Source: Pseudomonadota bacterium | Lineage (GTDB): Bacteria > Desulfobacterota > Desulfovibrionia > Desulfovibrionales > Desulfovibrionaceae | Direction: 5' to 3' | DNA length: 64,000 nt | Assembly: GCA_023390395.1 (NCBI GenBank) | Contig: JAEWCY010000001.1 | Span: forward strand, 5,661 to 69,660 | Shown here: one piece after another, positions 9,070 to 17,830 of the stretch | How positions within the stretch are numbered: the first letter of the stretch is position 1 | How the letters are laid out: the number at the start of each line of letters is the position of its first letter | Position numbers and translations under genes: made by a program | The notes under the pieces: generated by a model | Seen by the model: the letters and a program-made list of their open reading frames with translations, nothing else | Told to the model about the DNA's origin: nothing | Database searches by the model: none

Positions 9070-11387
9070 GTCGGTCGGCCTCCTCGGGCGGCCGCGCCGG
9101 CGAGGACGTCGCAGCAGTCCCGGAAATCCTCGATGAAGCGCTCGAGGTAGACGTCGGCCAGGAGCACGACCTTGCGCCGGGCCTCCTCGCCGAAACGCGC
9201 CTTGAGCCCGTCGGCGATGCGCTCCTGGGTGCGGCAGTTGGGCGTGGCCATGAGGAACACGTCCGCAAAGGAAAGGTCGGCCAGCTCGGCCGGCTTGCGC
9301 AGCGCCCGGCCGGCCAGGGTCCCGCCCTCCAGGAAGTTGTCCAGGAAGGCCGTGACCACGAGCCCCGCCTCCTCCAGGACGTCCGCCATGTTCACGGCGA
9401 AGGCCCCGGCCGGGGCCAGGCAGCAGCGCGCCCCCGGGCCGTGGGCGCGCGCCAGGCGCTCGGCCACGTTCCGGTACAGCGGCCGGCACTGGTGCACGTC
9501 CCCGGGAGGCGGAAAGGAGAAGCGGACCGTCTCCCAGGGTTCGGCCAGGCCGTCCTTGACGCCCTTGACGAAGTCCGGCCAGCCCGGGGGCAGGACGGTC
9601 ATGGCCCGGTCGGCCAGGCCCAGGTCGGCCAGTCGCCGGGCCGTGTCCGCATAGTCGTCGGCGTCGGCCACCAGCACGCAGTCCGCCGTTTCCGGGCGCA
9701 GTTCGCGCATGGGGCGCACGGGATGGATCAGGAAGCGGCCGTCCGGATGCAGGGCGTGCTCCCCCACCACCATGGCCACCCGGTCCGGGTCGTCGAGAAA
9801 CACGTCGGTGGTCAGCAGGCCCAGGGCGTTGACCCCCTGGCCGACGACCGCGACCTTGCCCTTGTCCGCCAGCATGGCCTGTAGGGCCCGCTTGTGGGCG
9901 TCGAAGGGCGGATGGTGGTAGAAGTCCATGAACACGGGGTGACGGCAGCGGGGGCAGGAACGGTGCTCGGTGAAAAGGGTGTTGGCGTAGAAGAACAAGG
10001 GGACGGGCTGGCCGCAGGTGGGGCACGCGCCGGCGCAGGCCGCGAAGTCCGGGGCGGCGACGTTGAAATGGGCGTGGATGCCGCCGCGGTACCGGCCGTA
10101 GTGGCGCAGGGCCGCCCTGTTCAGTTCGAGCTTGTCGGGGATATCGCTGATGTTGACGTATTCCGGCTTGAGGATGTTGCCGGCCACCACGCTGTTGAAG
10201 AAGTCCAGCGTCTCGAGGTGCCGCCGGGGATCGGTGAAAAGCCCCCTGGCGTAGGCGTTGTCGTAGATGGCCGTGCCGGGATAGATCGTCACGAACGCCC
10301 CGCCGCCGTAGGTCTTCTCCTCGAGCAGCAGGTCCATGGTCTGGGCGATCTCCGCCTCCCCCTCGCCCTCGGAGCCGAACATGAAGGTGGCGTAGACGTA
10401 GAGCCCCACCTCCTTGGCCTTGCGCAGGAAGGCGCGCACGAGGTCCGTGCTCGTGCGCTTGCGCATGCGCCCGAGCACCGCGTCGTTGCCGCTCTCGTAG
10501 CCCACGCCCACGATGACGCAGCCGGCCTCCTTCATGAGCTCCAGGCATTCCAGGGGCATGTCCGCCCGCATGGAGCACTGCCAGGGCCGGCCGATGCCGC
10601 TGGCCCGGTAGGCGTCCACGAACTCCCGCACGGCCTTGAGGGTGGGGTAGAACATCTCGTTGAGGAACAGGAAGCCGTCGAAGTCGTAGCCGCTTTCGTG
10701 GTGCAGCCGCAGTTCCTCGATCACCTCGGCCACGGGCCGCGTGCGGAAGGTCCCCAGGGTGGGGGAGCAGAACGTGCACTTGCCGGTGCAGCCCCGGCCG
10801 GTCAGCACGGGCAGGCCGCGAAACTCCGGCAGGCCCGGCACCCGGACCAGGTCGATGTAGTACTGGATGTTGGTGATGTCTTCCCAGACCGGGAACAGGC
10901 GGTTTTTCGCCAGCGAAACGGGCCGGGCCGGGGGTGTGGCCACCGCGTTTCCCCGGTCGTTGAAGGCGATGCCCCGGATGTCGCGCAGCCGGGCCGGGTC
11001 GGGCCGCCCGGAGGCGATTTCGCGCAGCAGGTCGGGCATGGAGGCTTCGCATTCCCCGACGACCAGGTATTCCACGGGCATCATGTCCATGAGGAGCCCG
11101 GGGGGACAGTCGTGGGTGATGCTGCCGCCGAGCACCGTGGCCACGTCCGGAGCCTTGGCCTTGGCCAGGTCGAAGATGCGGCGGATGGAGCCGACGTCGC
11201 CGCAAAGCCCGCCCGTGGCCACGGCGAAGAACTCCCCGCCGGCCAGCCGCTCGACCCAGCCGGTCTTGTCGAAGACCGTGTCCGCGTACTCGTAGGGGAT
11301 GCCGTTTTCCCGCAGGCAGGCCATGACGTAGGCCAGGCCCAGGGGGAGGTGCCGGTAGTCCGGCTTGACGATGAGCAGTTTCCGCAT
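9066..11387 (-). CDS. B12-binding-type radical SAM protein with zinc ribbon and two C-terminal Rossmann-like modules
   Basis: 773 residues. Residues 1-190 resemble the cobalamin-binding domain of B12 radical SAM enzymes. The [4Fe-4S] motif is C200-x3-C204-x2-C207 (GRGCTGKCTFC), and the radical SAM barrel runs to about 400. A four-cysteine zinc-ribbon-like unit follows (C455, C458, C478, C481). Two Rossmann-like modules come next: KVAVVGQGVNALGLLTTDVF (511 onward) and CCLAPAGAFAVNMADVLEEAGL (about 655 onward). B12 radical SAM enzymes commonly methylate unactivated carbon, but other reactions are known. The long tail is much more than the family needs and may bind a nucleotide sugar or a partner. 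Confidence 0.8.
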   Translation of the reverse strand: MRKLLIVKPDYRHLPLGLAYVMACLRENGIPYEYADTVFDKTGWVERLAGGEFFAVATGGLCGDVGSIRRIFDLAKAKAPDVATVLGGSITHDCPPGLLMDMMPVEYLVVGECEASMPDLLREIASGRPDPARLRDIRGIAFNDRGNAVATPPARPVSLAKNRLFPVWEDITNIQYYIDLVRVPGLPEFRGLPVLTGRGCTGKCTFCSPTLGTFRTRPVAEVIEELRLHHESGYDFDGFLFLNEMFYPTLKAVREFVDAYRASGIGRPWQCSMRADMPLECLELMKEAGCVIVGVGYESGNDAVLGRMRKRTSTDLVRAFLRKAKEVGLYVYATFMFGSEGEGEAEIAQTMDLLLEEKTYGGGAFVTIYPGTAIYDNAYARGLFTDPRRHLETLDFFNSVVAGNILKPEYVNISDIPDKLELNRAALRHYGRYRGGIHAHFNVAAPDFAACAGACPTCGQPVPLFFYANTLFTEHRSCPRCRHPVFMDFYHHPPFDAHKRALQAMLADKGKVAVVGQGVNALGLLTTDVFLDDPDRVAMVVGEHALHPDGRFLIHPVRPMRELRPETADCVLVADADDYADTARRLADLGLADRAMTVLPPGWPDFVKGVKDGLAEPWETVRFSFPPPGDVHQCRPLYRNVAERLARAHGPGARCCLAPAGAFAVNMADVLEEAGLVVTAFLDNFLEGGTLAGRALRKPAELADLSFADVFLMATPNCRTQERIADGLKARFGEEARRKVVLLADVYLERFIEDFRDCCDVLAGAAARGGRPT

Positions 11388-11396
11388 GGGCCCGCC

Positions 11397-12092
11397 TCAG
11401 GCTTCCAGGTGGTATCCCGGCAGTTCGCCGAGGATGAAGGAGGCGAGCCTGGCCTTGTCCGGGCCATCCACGCGCAGCGCCTCCAGTTCCGAGACCGGGT
11501 GGACGAAGTGGCGCGGCAGCCCGGCCCGGACGCTCCCCTCGCAGCTGAACCGCGTGGCGTGGTCGTAGCGCACCAGCGGCGGCACGCAGCCCTCTTCCAT
11601 GGCCAGGGGCGCGTCGTTGAGCACGCTGACCATGGCGCCCTGCGCCCCGACGACGCCCAGGGCCTCGCGCAGGCGCACGGCCAGGTACAGGAAGGGCAGG
11701 CCGCGCGACACGGCCGCCTCCCGCATGGCCAGCAGGGTTTCCCGGCGCACCAGGGCGTTGGCCAGGTTCATGTGCAGGAAATGCCGGCGCATGAGGGTTT
11801 CGTAATCGACCCCCAGGTCCTCCCGGATGAAGTCCATCATGGCGTTGGTCATCCGGTGGCCGGGCAACAGCCCCTGCGACGCCTCCAGCCGCTCCCAGGG
11901 CATGACCGCATAGCCGCAGGCCAAGGCCTCGGCGCGCACTTCCGGGCGCGAGGTCAGCACGTAGAACCGGTCGGCCAGGCCCCGGCAGGCCTGCAGGGCG
12001 AAGTGCTGGTGCGGCCGGCCGAGGACGTCGTAGACGCCTTCCACGGCGTCCACGGCATAGGGCGGATAGGGATAGGCGACGCCGACGATCAT
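11397..12092 (-). CDS. Conserved unknown protein, possible degenerate nucleotidyltransferase
   Basis: 231 residues that I cannot place firmly. The stretch DVLGRPHQHFALQACRGLADRFYVLTS, followed by PEVRAEALACGYAVMP, has the rhythm of CMP-sugar synthetases (x-LGxPL...A...aDRvYVsTd...Va...G). The N-terminal AR-GSK-like catalytic loop is missing; in its place is MIVGVAYPYPPYAVDAVEGVY. It may be a catalytically altered cytidylyltransferase relative or a different fold. It lies between two B12-type radical SAM genes: its start ATG (12092) overlaps the stop of one as ATGA, and it ends 9 bases before the start of the other. That points to a job linked to those enzymes. Confidence 0.5.
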   Translation of the reverse strand: MIVGVAYPYPPYAVDAVEGVYDVLGRPHQHFALQACRGLADRFYVLTSRPEVRAEALACGYAVMPWERLEASQGLLPGHRMTNAMMDFIREDLGVDYETLMRRHFLHMNLANALVRRETLLAMREAAVSRGLPFLYLAVRLREALGVVGAQGAMVSVLNDAPLAMEEGCVPPLVRYDHATRFSCEGSVRAGLPRHFVHPVSELEALRVDGPDKARLASFILGELPGYHLEA

Positions 12093-13549
12093 TGGCCCGC
12101 CTCCCGGACCACCTGGCTGGCGATCTGCCGGTGGGCGTTGGCCCGCGTCTTTCTGCGGATGTCGTTGAGCTCCTCCACGGAGATGCGCATCTGCCGGGCG
12201 ATGCGTTCGAGCTTTTCCGGCCGCCCGAAGTTGATGCGGTCCCACTCGTAGGCCCGCAGCACCGTGAGGTCGTTGGCCATGAACTCCGCTGTCTCGATCT
12301 GGCCCGCGCTCCAGCGCAGCTCGCCCTGGCTGAAGCCCTTCTTGAACAGGCCGTGCTCCTCGCACAACTCCCACAGGCGGGTGTTGCGCAGGGGGATGGC
12401 GTGGAAGAGCTTCATGTAGTCGGGATCGAGCTCCTCGGCGAAACGGATGCTGTCCCGGATCTCCTGCCAGGTCTCGGTGGGGAAGCCGATGATGAAGTTG
12501 GCCGAGACGAAGATGCCTTCCCGCTGGGCGGCCCGGGTGATCCTCTTGGCGTGCTCGAAGTCGATGGGCTTGCCCACGATGTCGTGCACGACCCGGTCGG
12601 TGCCCGATTCGATGGCGATGCAGATGTACTGGCAGCCGCTGCGGCGCATGAGCCGGATCATCTCCTCGTCCAGGCGGAAGACCGCCGTGGCGATGGACAC
12701 CCAGGGCATGTCCAGGCCGCGCTCGATCATGCCTTCCAGGATCGCCTTGGCCCGGCGGCGGCTGGTGAAGAAGTTGTCGTCGTCGAAGGTCAGGGAGCGG
12801 ATGCCGTAGGTCTCCTTGAGCCAGGCGATTTCATCGAGGACATCCTCGGCGGCGCGCGGCCGGAACCGGCTGCCCTGGATGGACTTGACCTGGCAGAAGA
12901 CGCAGTTGACCGGGCAGCCCCGGGAACTGAAGATGCGGCCATAGGGGAAAAGGCGCGGCGAATCCACGCTGTGCCGGTCGGCCGAGTTGGCGTAGGCCGG
13001 GTAGTCGATGAGGTCGTAGGCCGGCAGGGGCAACTCGCTCAGATCCATGATGAAGTCCGACCGCCCGCCGTTTACGACCTGGCCGTCGCGCCGGTAGACG
13101 AGGCCCTTTTCCGGCAGCGGCTCCCCCTGGGTCAGGTGGCGCACGAAATCGCGCAGCACGTACTCGCCCTCGCCGACGAAGCCGTAGTCGATGTTGGCGT
13201 CGGCGATGGCGATCTCCGGGTTCACCGTCATGTAGACGCCGCCCATGAGCACCGTCGCCCCGGGCAGGACCTCCCTGGCCATGGCCGCCACGGCGTGGCC
13301 GGAAGGGGCGAACTGGTCCATCATCACGGTCACGCCCACCACGTCCGGGGCCCGGGCGGCCAGCTCCCGGCGGACCGCCTCCGGGGTCATGTCCGCCATG
13401 TAGGCGTCGAGGATGGACACCTCGCACAGGTCCCGGACCATGGCCGCCAGCAGGCACAGGTTGTACGGGACGATCTGCCACAGGGTGCTGGCGTCGCCCC
13501 CCACCCAGCGGTAGTTGGGTAGGACCAGCAGGAGTTTGAGCTTTTTCAC
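12089..13549 (-). CDS. B12-binding domain radical SAM protein
   Basis: 486 residues. A cobalamin-binding-type domain occupies about 1-175 (DAYMADMTPEAVRREL, VVGVTVMMDQ, VLMGGVYMTVNPE, YGFVGEGEY). The radical SAM motif is C212-x3-C216-x2-C219 (SSRGCPVNCVFC), with the usual FDDDNFFTSRRRAKAI and FIIGFPTET strands of this subfamily. Typical reactions are C-methylation, ring rearrangement or P-methylation; the substrate here is presumably a sugar or its lipid carrier. It is probably anaerobic chemistry, given the exposed cluster. It lies 13 bases downstream of a SPASM-like radical SAM gene. Confidence 0.85.
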   Translation of the reverse strand: MKKLKLLLVLPNYRWVGGDASTLWQIVPYNLCLLAAMVRDLCEVSILDAYMADMTPEAVRRELAARAPDVVGVTVMMDQFAPSGHAVAAMAREVLPGATVLMGGVYMTVNPEIAIADANIDYGFVGEGEYVLRDFVRHLTQGEPLPEKGLVYRRDGQVVNGGRSDFIMDLSELPLPAYDLIDYPAYANSADRHSVDSPRLFPYGRIFSSRGCPVNCVFCQVKSIQGSRFRPRAAEDVLDEIAWLKETYGIRSLTFDDDNFFTSRRRAKAILEGMIERGLDMPWVSIATAVFRLDEEMIRLMRRSGCQYICIAIESGTDRVVHDIVGKPIDFEHAKRITRAAQREGIFVSANFIIGFPTETWQEIRDSIRFAEELDPDYMKLFHAIPLRNTRLWELCEEHGLFKKGFSQGELRWSAGQIETAEFMANDLTVLRAYEWDRINFGRPEKLERIARQMRISVEELNDIRRKTRANAHRQIASQVVREAGQ

Positions 13550-13562
13550 GCGGCCACCCTCG

Positions 13563-14666
13563 TCATATGAAATTCACGTGCAGCGGCTCCTGCCCCTCGC
13601 CGGGCCGCAGGACCTCCTCGCCCCTTTTGAGACGCCACAGCCGCTCGTTGACCTTGTGCTGCAGGCACAGCGTGCCGCAGTCCGTGTTGGCGTTGAAGCG
13701 GTTCGAGGCGATCTCCCGCATGATGTCCCAGTAGCGTTCGCTGCGCCAGAGATCGATGAAGGGCGTCCGACTGATGTTGCCGATGTGGAACCTGGAGTAG
13801 CGCTCGTTGAAGAACATGCCGCAGGGCGCGACCAGTCCGCTTCCCGACATCTGGAGGATCAGCGGCGGCCCGTAGCACTGGGCATAGATGCGGTTGCGCC
13901 CGGTCCTGATCTTGGACCACTTCACGGCCACCCGGTAGCCGTCCGTGCTCAGGGCCTCGGCCTGGCGCAGCAGGGGCGTGAGGGCCTCGTAGGCGGCGTA
14001 GTCCACGCCCAGGGTGCCGTTCTCGTCGTCGCTGCAGTGCTTGACCACCAGGTAGTCCACGCCCAGTTCGCCGCCGAGCCTGGCCAGGGGGAGGATCTGG
14101 TCCGCCAGCGCGGGCAGCAGCACCATCTGCAGGCCCAGGGTGACGGGGAGCCGGCGCGTCCGGGCGATGCGCACGCATTTTTCGATGGTGGCCCGGACCT
14201 TGTGGAAGCAGGCCTCGGCGCAGCCGTGCACCTGGGCGTAGCGCCCGGCCTCGCCGGCGGAAATGTTGAAGCGCAGGTAGGTCAGGGCCGGCAGGATCTC
14301 CTCCAGCCGGTCGTCCTTGAGCAGGTAGCCGTTGGTGCCAAGGGCCATGTCCAGGCCGTTGGCCCTGCCGTGCAGGATGGCCGCGTACAGGTGCGGGCTG
14401 CAGGTGGATTCGCCGTCGCTGACGAAGCTCACCGCCTTGACGCCGATGGCCGCGGCGTCGTCCAGGAAGCGGAAGATGACGTCGCGGGACAGGGCCTCGC
14501 CGGGATTGTCCTGCATCTGGCCGTAGCAGTAGGTGCAGCGGTAGGAGCACTTCCGGGTCAGGGCGCAGTCGATGGTCAGGGGGGCCACCCGCTCGCCGGC
14601 CAGCAGGGCCTCCACCCGCTGCCTGTGCCAGCGCAGCTTGTCCCCGTCCAAGACGATCTCAGCCAT
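13563..14666 (-). CDS. Radical SAM protein with SPASM-like C-terminus and HVNFI tail (paralogue 1)
   Basis: 367 residues. The radical SAM motif is C40-x3-C44-x2-C47 (RKCSYRCTYC). Further cysteines around 265-335 (AQCYG, VAPCGMFF, DCGTLC) look like auxiliary cluster ligands of the SPASM/twitch type. The protein ends in LHVNFI. The gene at 16745-17815 has the same architecture, the same opening (xxRxxALLxGExVAPL), shared internal phrases (GLQMVLLP, DYLVVK) and the same HVNFI end, so the two are paralogues. They bracket an E1 alpha/beta pair. SPASM-type sugar enzymes include dehydrogenases, deaminases and epimerases; which of these applies is unknown. ATG 14666 overlaps the E1 beta stop by 8 bases. 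Confidence 0.85.
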   Translation of the reverse strand: MAEIVLDGDKLRWHRQRVEALLAGERVAPLTIDCALTRKCSYRCTYCYGQMQDNPGEALSRDVIFRFLDDAAAIGVKAVSFVSDGESTCSPHLYAAILHGRANGLDMALGTNGYLLKDDRLEEILPALTYLRFNISAGEAGRYAQVHGCAEACFHKVRATIEKCVRIARTRRLPVTLGLQMVLLPALADQILPLARLGGELGVDYLVVKHCSDDENGTLGVDYAAYEALTPLLRQAEALSTDGYRVAVKWSKIRTGRNRIYAQCYGPPLILQMSGSGLVAPCGMFFNERYSRFHIGNISRTPFIDLWRSERYWDIMREIASNRFNANTDCGTLCLQHKVNERLWRLKRGEEVLRPGEGQEPLHVNFI

Positions 14667-15723
14667 GGGCGGCCTCCCGCGACGGGCGGGCCAGCAGCTC
14701 CCGCACCCGCGCCTTGATGGCCTCCTTGCCCGGATAGAACACGTCCTCCAGGGCGCGGGAGGCCGGGGTGGGGATGTCGGGCAGGCCCACGCGGGCCACC
14801 GGCCCCCTGAGGGCGTCGAAGGCCTTTTCGCCGACCAGGGCCGCGATCTCCGCGCTCCAGCCGGCCATGACGTTGCCCGTGTCGGCCAGGACCAGCCGGC
14901 CGGTCCTGCGCACGGAGTCCAGGAGCAGGGCCTCGTCCACGGGCTTGACGCTGCGCATGTCGAGCACTTCCACGTCCACGCCTTCCGCCGCCAGCTCCTC
15001 GGCCGCCTCCAGGGCCTCGCAGACCATGAGGGACAGGGCGCACACCGTGGCGTCCCGGCCGGGGCGGGCCAGGCGGCCCTTGCCCAGGGGCGCGAGGTAC
15101 ATCTCCTCGGGCGTGGGGCCCTGGCGGCCGTAGAGCCAGCGGTGTTCGAGCACGATCACCGGCCCGTCGTCGGCGATGGCGGCCAGGAGCAGCCCCTTGG
15201 CGTCGCGCGGGGTGGCGGGCATGACGATCTTGAGCCCCGGCACGTGCATGAGCATGCCCTGCAGGCTCTGGGAATGCTGGGCGGCCGAGCCCCAGCCCCG
15301 GCCGATGAGGGCGCGGATGACCAGGGGGGCCTTCTGGGCCCCGTCGGTCATGTAGCGCCACTTGGCCACGTGGTTGACCAGCTGGTCCATGCCCATGAGC
15401 ATGAAGTCCATGCGCATGTGCACGTAGACGGGCCGCAGCCCGGAGATGGCCGCGCCCAGGGCCATGCCCGTGGAGGCGTTCTCGGCGATAGGCAGGTCGA
15501 AGCAGCGCTCGGGGCCGAATTCCTTGTGCAGGTTCAGGGTGGAGCCGAAGATGCCGCCCGGGTCGTCCACGCCCTCGCCCATGACGATCACGCCCGCGTC
15601 GGCGGCCATGGCCTGGGCCTGGGCCTCCCGCAGGGCCTGGGAATAGGTCAGGACGCGCCCCGCGCCTTCCTCGGCGGGGCGTCCGGCGGCATAGCTGTCG
15701 GCGAGCAGTCGTGTCCAGGGCAT
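14659..15723 (-). CDS. Thiamine-diphosphate-dependent dehydrogenase/transketolase-type E1 component, beta subunit
   Basis: 354 residues of the PdhB/AcoB/transketolase-C family: LTYSQALREAQAQAM, then GEGVDDPGGIFGSTLNL, AENASTGMALGAAISGLRPVY and a C-terminal DMRSVKPVDEALL. It supplies the pyrimidine-binding and dimer half of the thiamine-diphosphate site formed with the alpha subunit immediately upstream. No lipoyl E2 or E3 gene is in the window, so a complete 2-oxoacid dehydrogenase complex is unlikely here. A dedicated role, such as transfer of an activated aldehyde to a sugar or CoA, is inferred. Its position between two HVNFI-tailed radical SAM genes is notable. Confidence 0.9.
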   Translation of the reverse strand: MPWTRLLADSYAAGRPAEEGAGRVLTYSQALREAQAQAMAADAGVIVMGEGVDDPGGIFGSTLNLHKEFGPERCFDLPIAENASTGMALGAAISGLRPVYVHMRMDFMLMGMDQLVNHVAKWRYMTDGAQKAPLVIRALIGRGWGSAAQHSQSLQGMLMHVPGLKIVMPATPRDAKGLLLAAIADDGPVIVLEHRWLYGRQGPTPEEMYLAPLGKGRLARPGRDATVCALSLMVCEALEAAEELAAEGVDVEVLDMRSVKPVDEALLLDSVRRTGRLVLADTGNVMAGWSAEIAALVGEKAFDALRGPVARVGLPDIPTPASRALEDVFYPGKEAIKARVRELLARPSREAAHG

Positions 15724-15742
15724 GAAGGCCTTCTTTGCGGGC

Positions 15743-16714
15743 TCAGACGTTTTCCCAAAGCGCCCGCGGCGACGGCCACGGGCAGTCGCGGCCGAAGGCG
15801 AACGCCTCGTCGAGGCGGCGTTCCAGGGCCTCGCGCAGGGCGTCGATGCGCTCCCGGCCGGCCACGCCCTCGCGCACCAGCAGCGCGGACAGGCGCTCCA
15901 CCGGGCAGCGCGCCACCCAGCCCTCCCATTCCTCCCGCGAGCGGTAGCCCTTTTCCAGGCCGTCCGCCGGGCCCACGTGGTCCATCCAGCGGTAGGTGAG
16001 GAACTCGAAAAAGGCCGGACCGCCGCCCTGCCTGGCCCGTTCGATGGCCGGGGCCACCGCCGCGCTCACGGCCAGGGCGTCGTTGCCGTCCAGGCGGCGG
16101 GCCGGGATGCCGTAGCCCGGGGCCAGGCCCGCGCCGCCCTGGTAGGCCTGGCGGCCGCTCACGTGGGAACTGGTGGCGTAGAGATTGTTTTCCTGCACGA
16201 AGATCAGGGGGAGCTTCTTGAGGGCCGCGATGTTGAGGCTTTCGTGGAAGCTGCCCTCCTCCGACGCGCCGTCCCCGAAAAAGCACACGCACACCTGGCC
16301 GTCGCGCCTCAGCCGCGAGGCCAGGGCCCCGCCCAGGGCGACGGGCAGGCTGCCGCCGACGATGGCCGTGGTGCCGCACACGCCCTTGGCCGGGTCCACC
16401 AGGTGCATGGAGCCGCCCTTGCCCCCGGAGCAGCCGCCCGCCCGGCAATAGAGCTCGGCGGCCAGACGCTCGAGGTCGCCGCCCTTGGCCAGGTAGTGGC
16501 CGTGGCAGCGGTGGGAGCTGAAGATGCGGTCCGCGTCGGCGAGATGGGCGCACACCCCGGCGGGCACGGCCTCCTGGCCGATGCACAGGTGCACGGGGGT
16601 GCGCATCTCCTGCGCGCCGTAAAGGGCCACCACCCGGCTTTCGAACTGCCGGATCAGCATCATGGTCTCCAGCAGGCCGAGCCCCTGCGACCGGAGAAGC
16701 TCCCTGGGGTCCAT
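15743..16714 (-). CDS. Thiamine-diphosphate-dependent E1 component, alpha subunit
   Basis: 323 residues from ATG 16714. A GTG at 16735 would add 7 residues, and both have an AGGA-type site. The thiamine-diphosphate motif starts GDGASEEG (147-154) and ends ENN about 28 residues later (NN at 176-177), as in PdhA/AcoA/BkdA. IGQEAVPAG and SSHRCHGHYLAKG are also family blocks. The subunit binds the cofactor and decarboxylates a 2-oxoacid, or splits a ketose, together with the beta subunit. The GGCSGGKGGSMHL segment fits acetoin- or pyruvate-type enzymes. Without E2/E3 nearby, the fate of the activated aldehyde is open. Confidence 0.9.
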   Translation of the reverse strand: MDPRELLRSQGLGLLETMMLIRQFESRVVALYGAQEMRTPVHLCIGQEAVPAGVCAHLADADRIFSSHRCHGHYLAKGGDLERLAAELYCRAGGCSGGKGGSMHLVDPAKGVCGTTAIVGGSLPVALGGALASRLRRDGQVCVCFFGDGASEEGSFHESLNIAALKKLPLIFVQENNLYATSSHVSGRQAYQGGAGLAPGYGIPARRLDGNDALAVSAAVAPAIERARQGGGPAFFEFLTYRWMDHVGPADGLEKGYRSREEWEGWVARCPVERLSALLVREGVAGRERIDALREALERRLDEAFAFGRDCPWPSPRALWENV

Positions 16715-16744
16715 CGATGTTTCCTGTGCTGCCACGGTCGTGTC

Positions 16745-17815
16745 CTAGATGAAATTGACGTGGGGGGACGGGTGCTTCAACTGCCAGAGGTAGCGGTTGG
16801 CCGCCTCCAGGCGACAGTTGACCCTGCATGCGCCCACGTCAAGGGCCTCGGCGGCGAAACGCAGGACCTTGGCCCGACGCGGGCCGAAAAACACCTCTTG
16901 CGGGCTCTGGGCGACGAGGTTGCCGAACAGGAAGCGTTCGTCGGTGATGTAGGCGAGGCAACCCCAGACGTCGCCGCCCGTGTCCACGTAGCCGGCGAAC
17001 GGCAGGCCCAGGCAGCGGTCGAAGGCATGCCGGGGCTGGTCGAGCCGGCGCATGGTCTCCCGCCGGAAGATCACGTTGAAGGCGTCGGTCTCGAGGGCGC
17101 GCAGGCTTTCGTCCAGCGCGGCCATGTCCGGGTAGCGCAGGTCGGCGAACTCCCGGTTGCCGCTCAGGGGATGCTGGGAATAGGGCTTGACCACCAGGTA
17201 GTCCAGGCCCGCCTCCCGGGCGAGGCGCGCCAGGATCGGGGCCTCGTGGGCGTTTTCCGGGAGCAGCACCATCTGCATGCCCAGGGTGCAGTCCAGGCCC
17301 CGCCGGGCCCGGACGGCCGCGGCCCGTTCGAGGTTGCGCACGGCGTCGTGGAATTTCCCGGCCGCCACGCCGTGCACCCGGGCGTAGGTCTCCGGGGTGC
17401 CGGCGTTGACGCTGGCCTTGATCCAGCGCACGTGGCCGAGGACCCGGGAGGCCGCCTCCTCGCCCATGAGGACGGCGTTGGTGGTGATGGCCACGTCCAC
17501 GCCGACGCCGTGGGTATGCTCCACGATGTCCGGCAGGTCCGGGTGCAGGAACGGCTCGCCCTCCCCGGCGTACATGACGCTTTTTAGCCCCAGCCTGCCC
17601 ATGCCCTCCACCCTGTCCTTGAGCAGGGCCGTGTCCCACAGTCGCTTGCGGTAGCCCAGAAAGTCCATGCCGCAGAAGCGGCAGCGGCAGTTGCACGCCC
17701 CGCTGGGGGAGATCTCCAGGTAGATGGGGGCCACGGGCTCGCCCCGGAGCCAGGCGGCCAGGCGCTCCGGGTGCAGATGCATCTTGTGGCTGTCGATGTT
17801 GTACTGGTCCGTCAC
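16745..17815 (-). CDS. Radical SAM protein with SPASM-like C-terminus and HVNFI tail (paralogue 2)
   Basis: 356 residues. The cluster motif is C41-x3-C45-x2-C48, with an extra Cys at 43 (GACNCRCRFC). C-terminal cysteines (CLGLPFAG, GCLAYITDE, GACRVNC) suggest auxiliary iron-sulfur ligands. It ends PHVNFI, the same tail as its paralogue at 13563-14666, and shares LGMQMVLLPENA and DYLVVKPYS. GTG 17815 was chosen because it makes the N-terminus collinear with the paralogue (HPERLAAWLRGEPVAPI); an ATG 11 codons in would lose that match. It is followed by the E1 alpha gene 31 bases downstream and preceded by an aminotransferase, suggesting a sugar intermediate as substrate. Confidence 0.85.
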   Translation of the reverse strand: MTDQYNIDSHKMHLHPERLAAWLRGEPVAPIYLEISPSGACNCRCRFCGMDFLGYRKRLWDTALLKDRVEGMGRLGLKSVMYAGEGEPFLHPDLPDIVEHTHGVGVDVAITTNAVLMGEEAASRVLGHVRWIKASVNAGTPETYARVHGVAAGKFHDAVRNLERAAAVRARRGLDCTLGMQMVLLPENAHEAPILARLAREAGLDYLVVKPYSQHPLSGNREFADLRYPDMAALDESLRALETDAFNVIFRRETMRRLDQPRHAFDRCLGLPFAGYVDTGGDVWGCLAYITDERFLFGNLVAQSPQEVFFGPRRAKVLRFAAEALDVGACRVNCRLEAANRYLWQLKHPSPHVNFI

Positions 17816-17830
17816 GTCGCCCGTCCTTGG

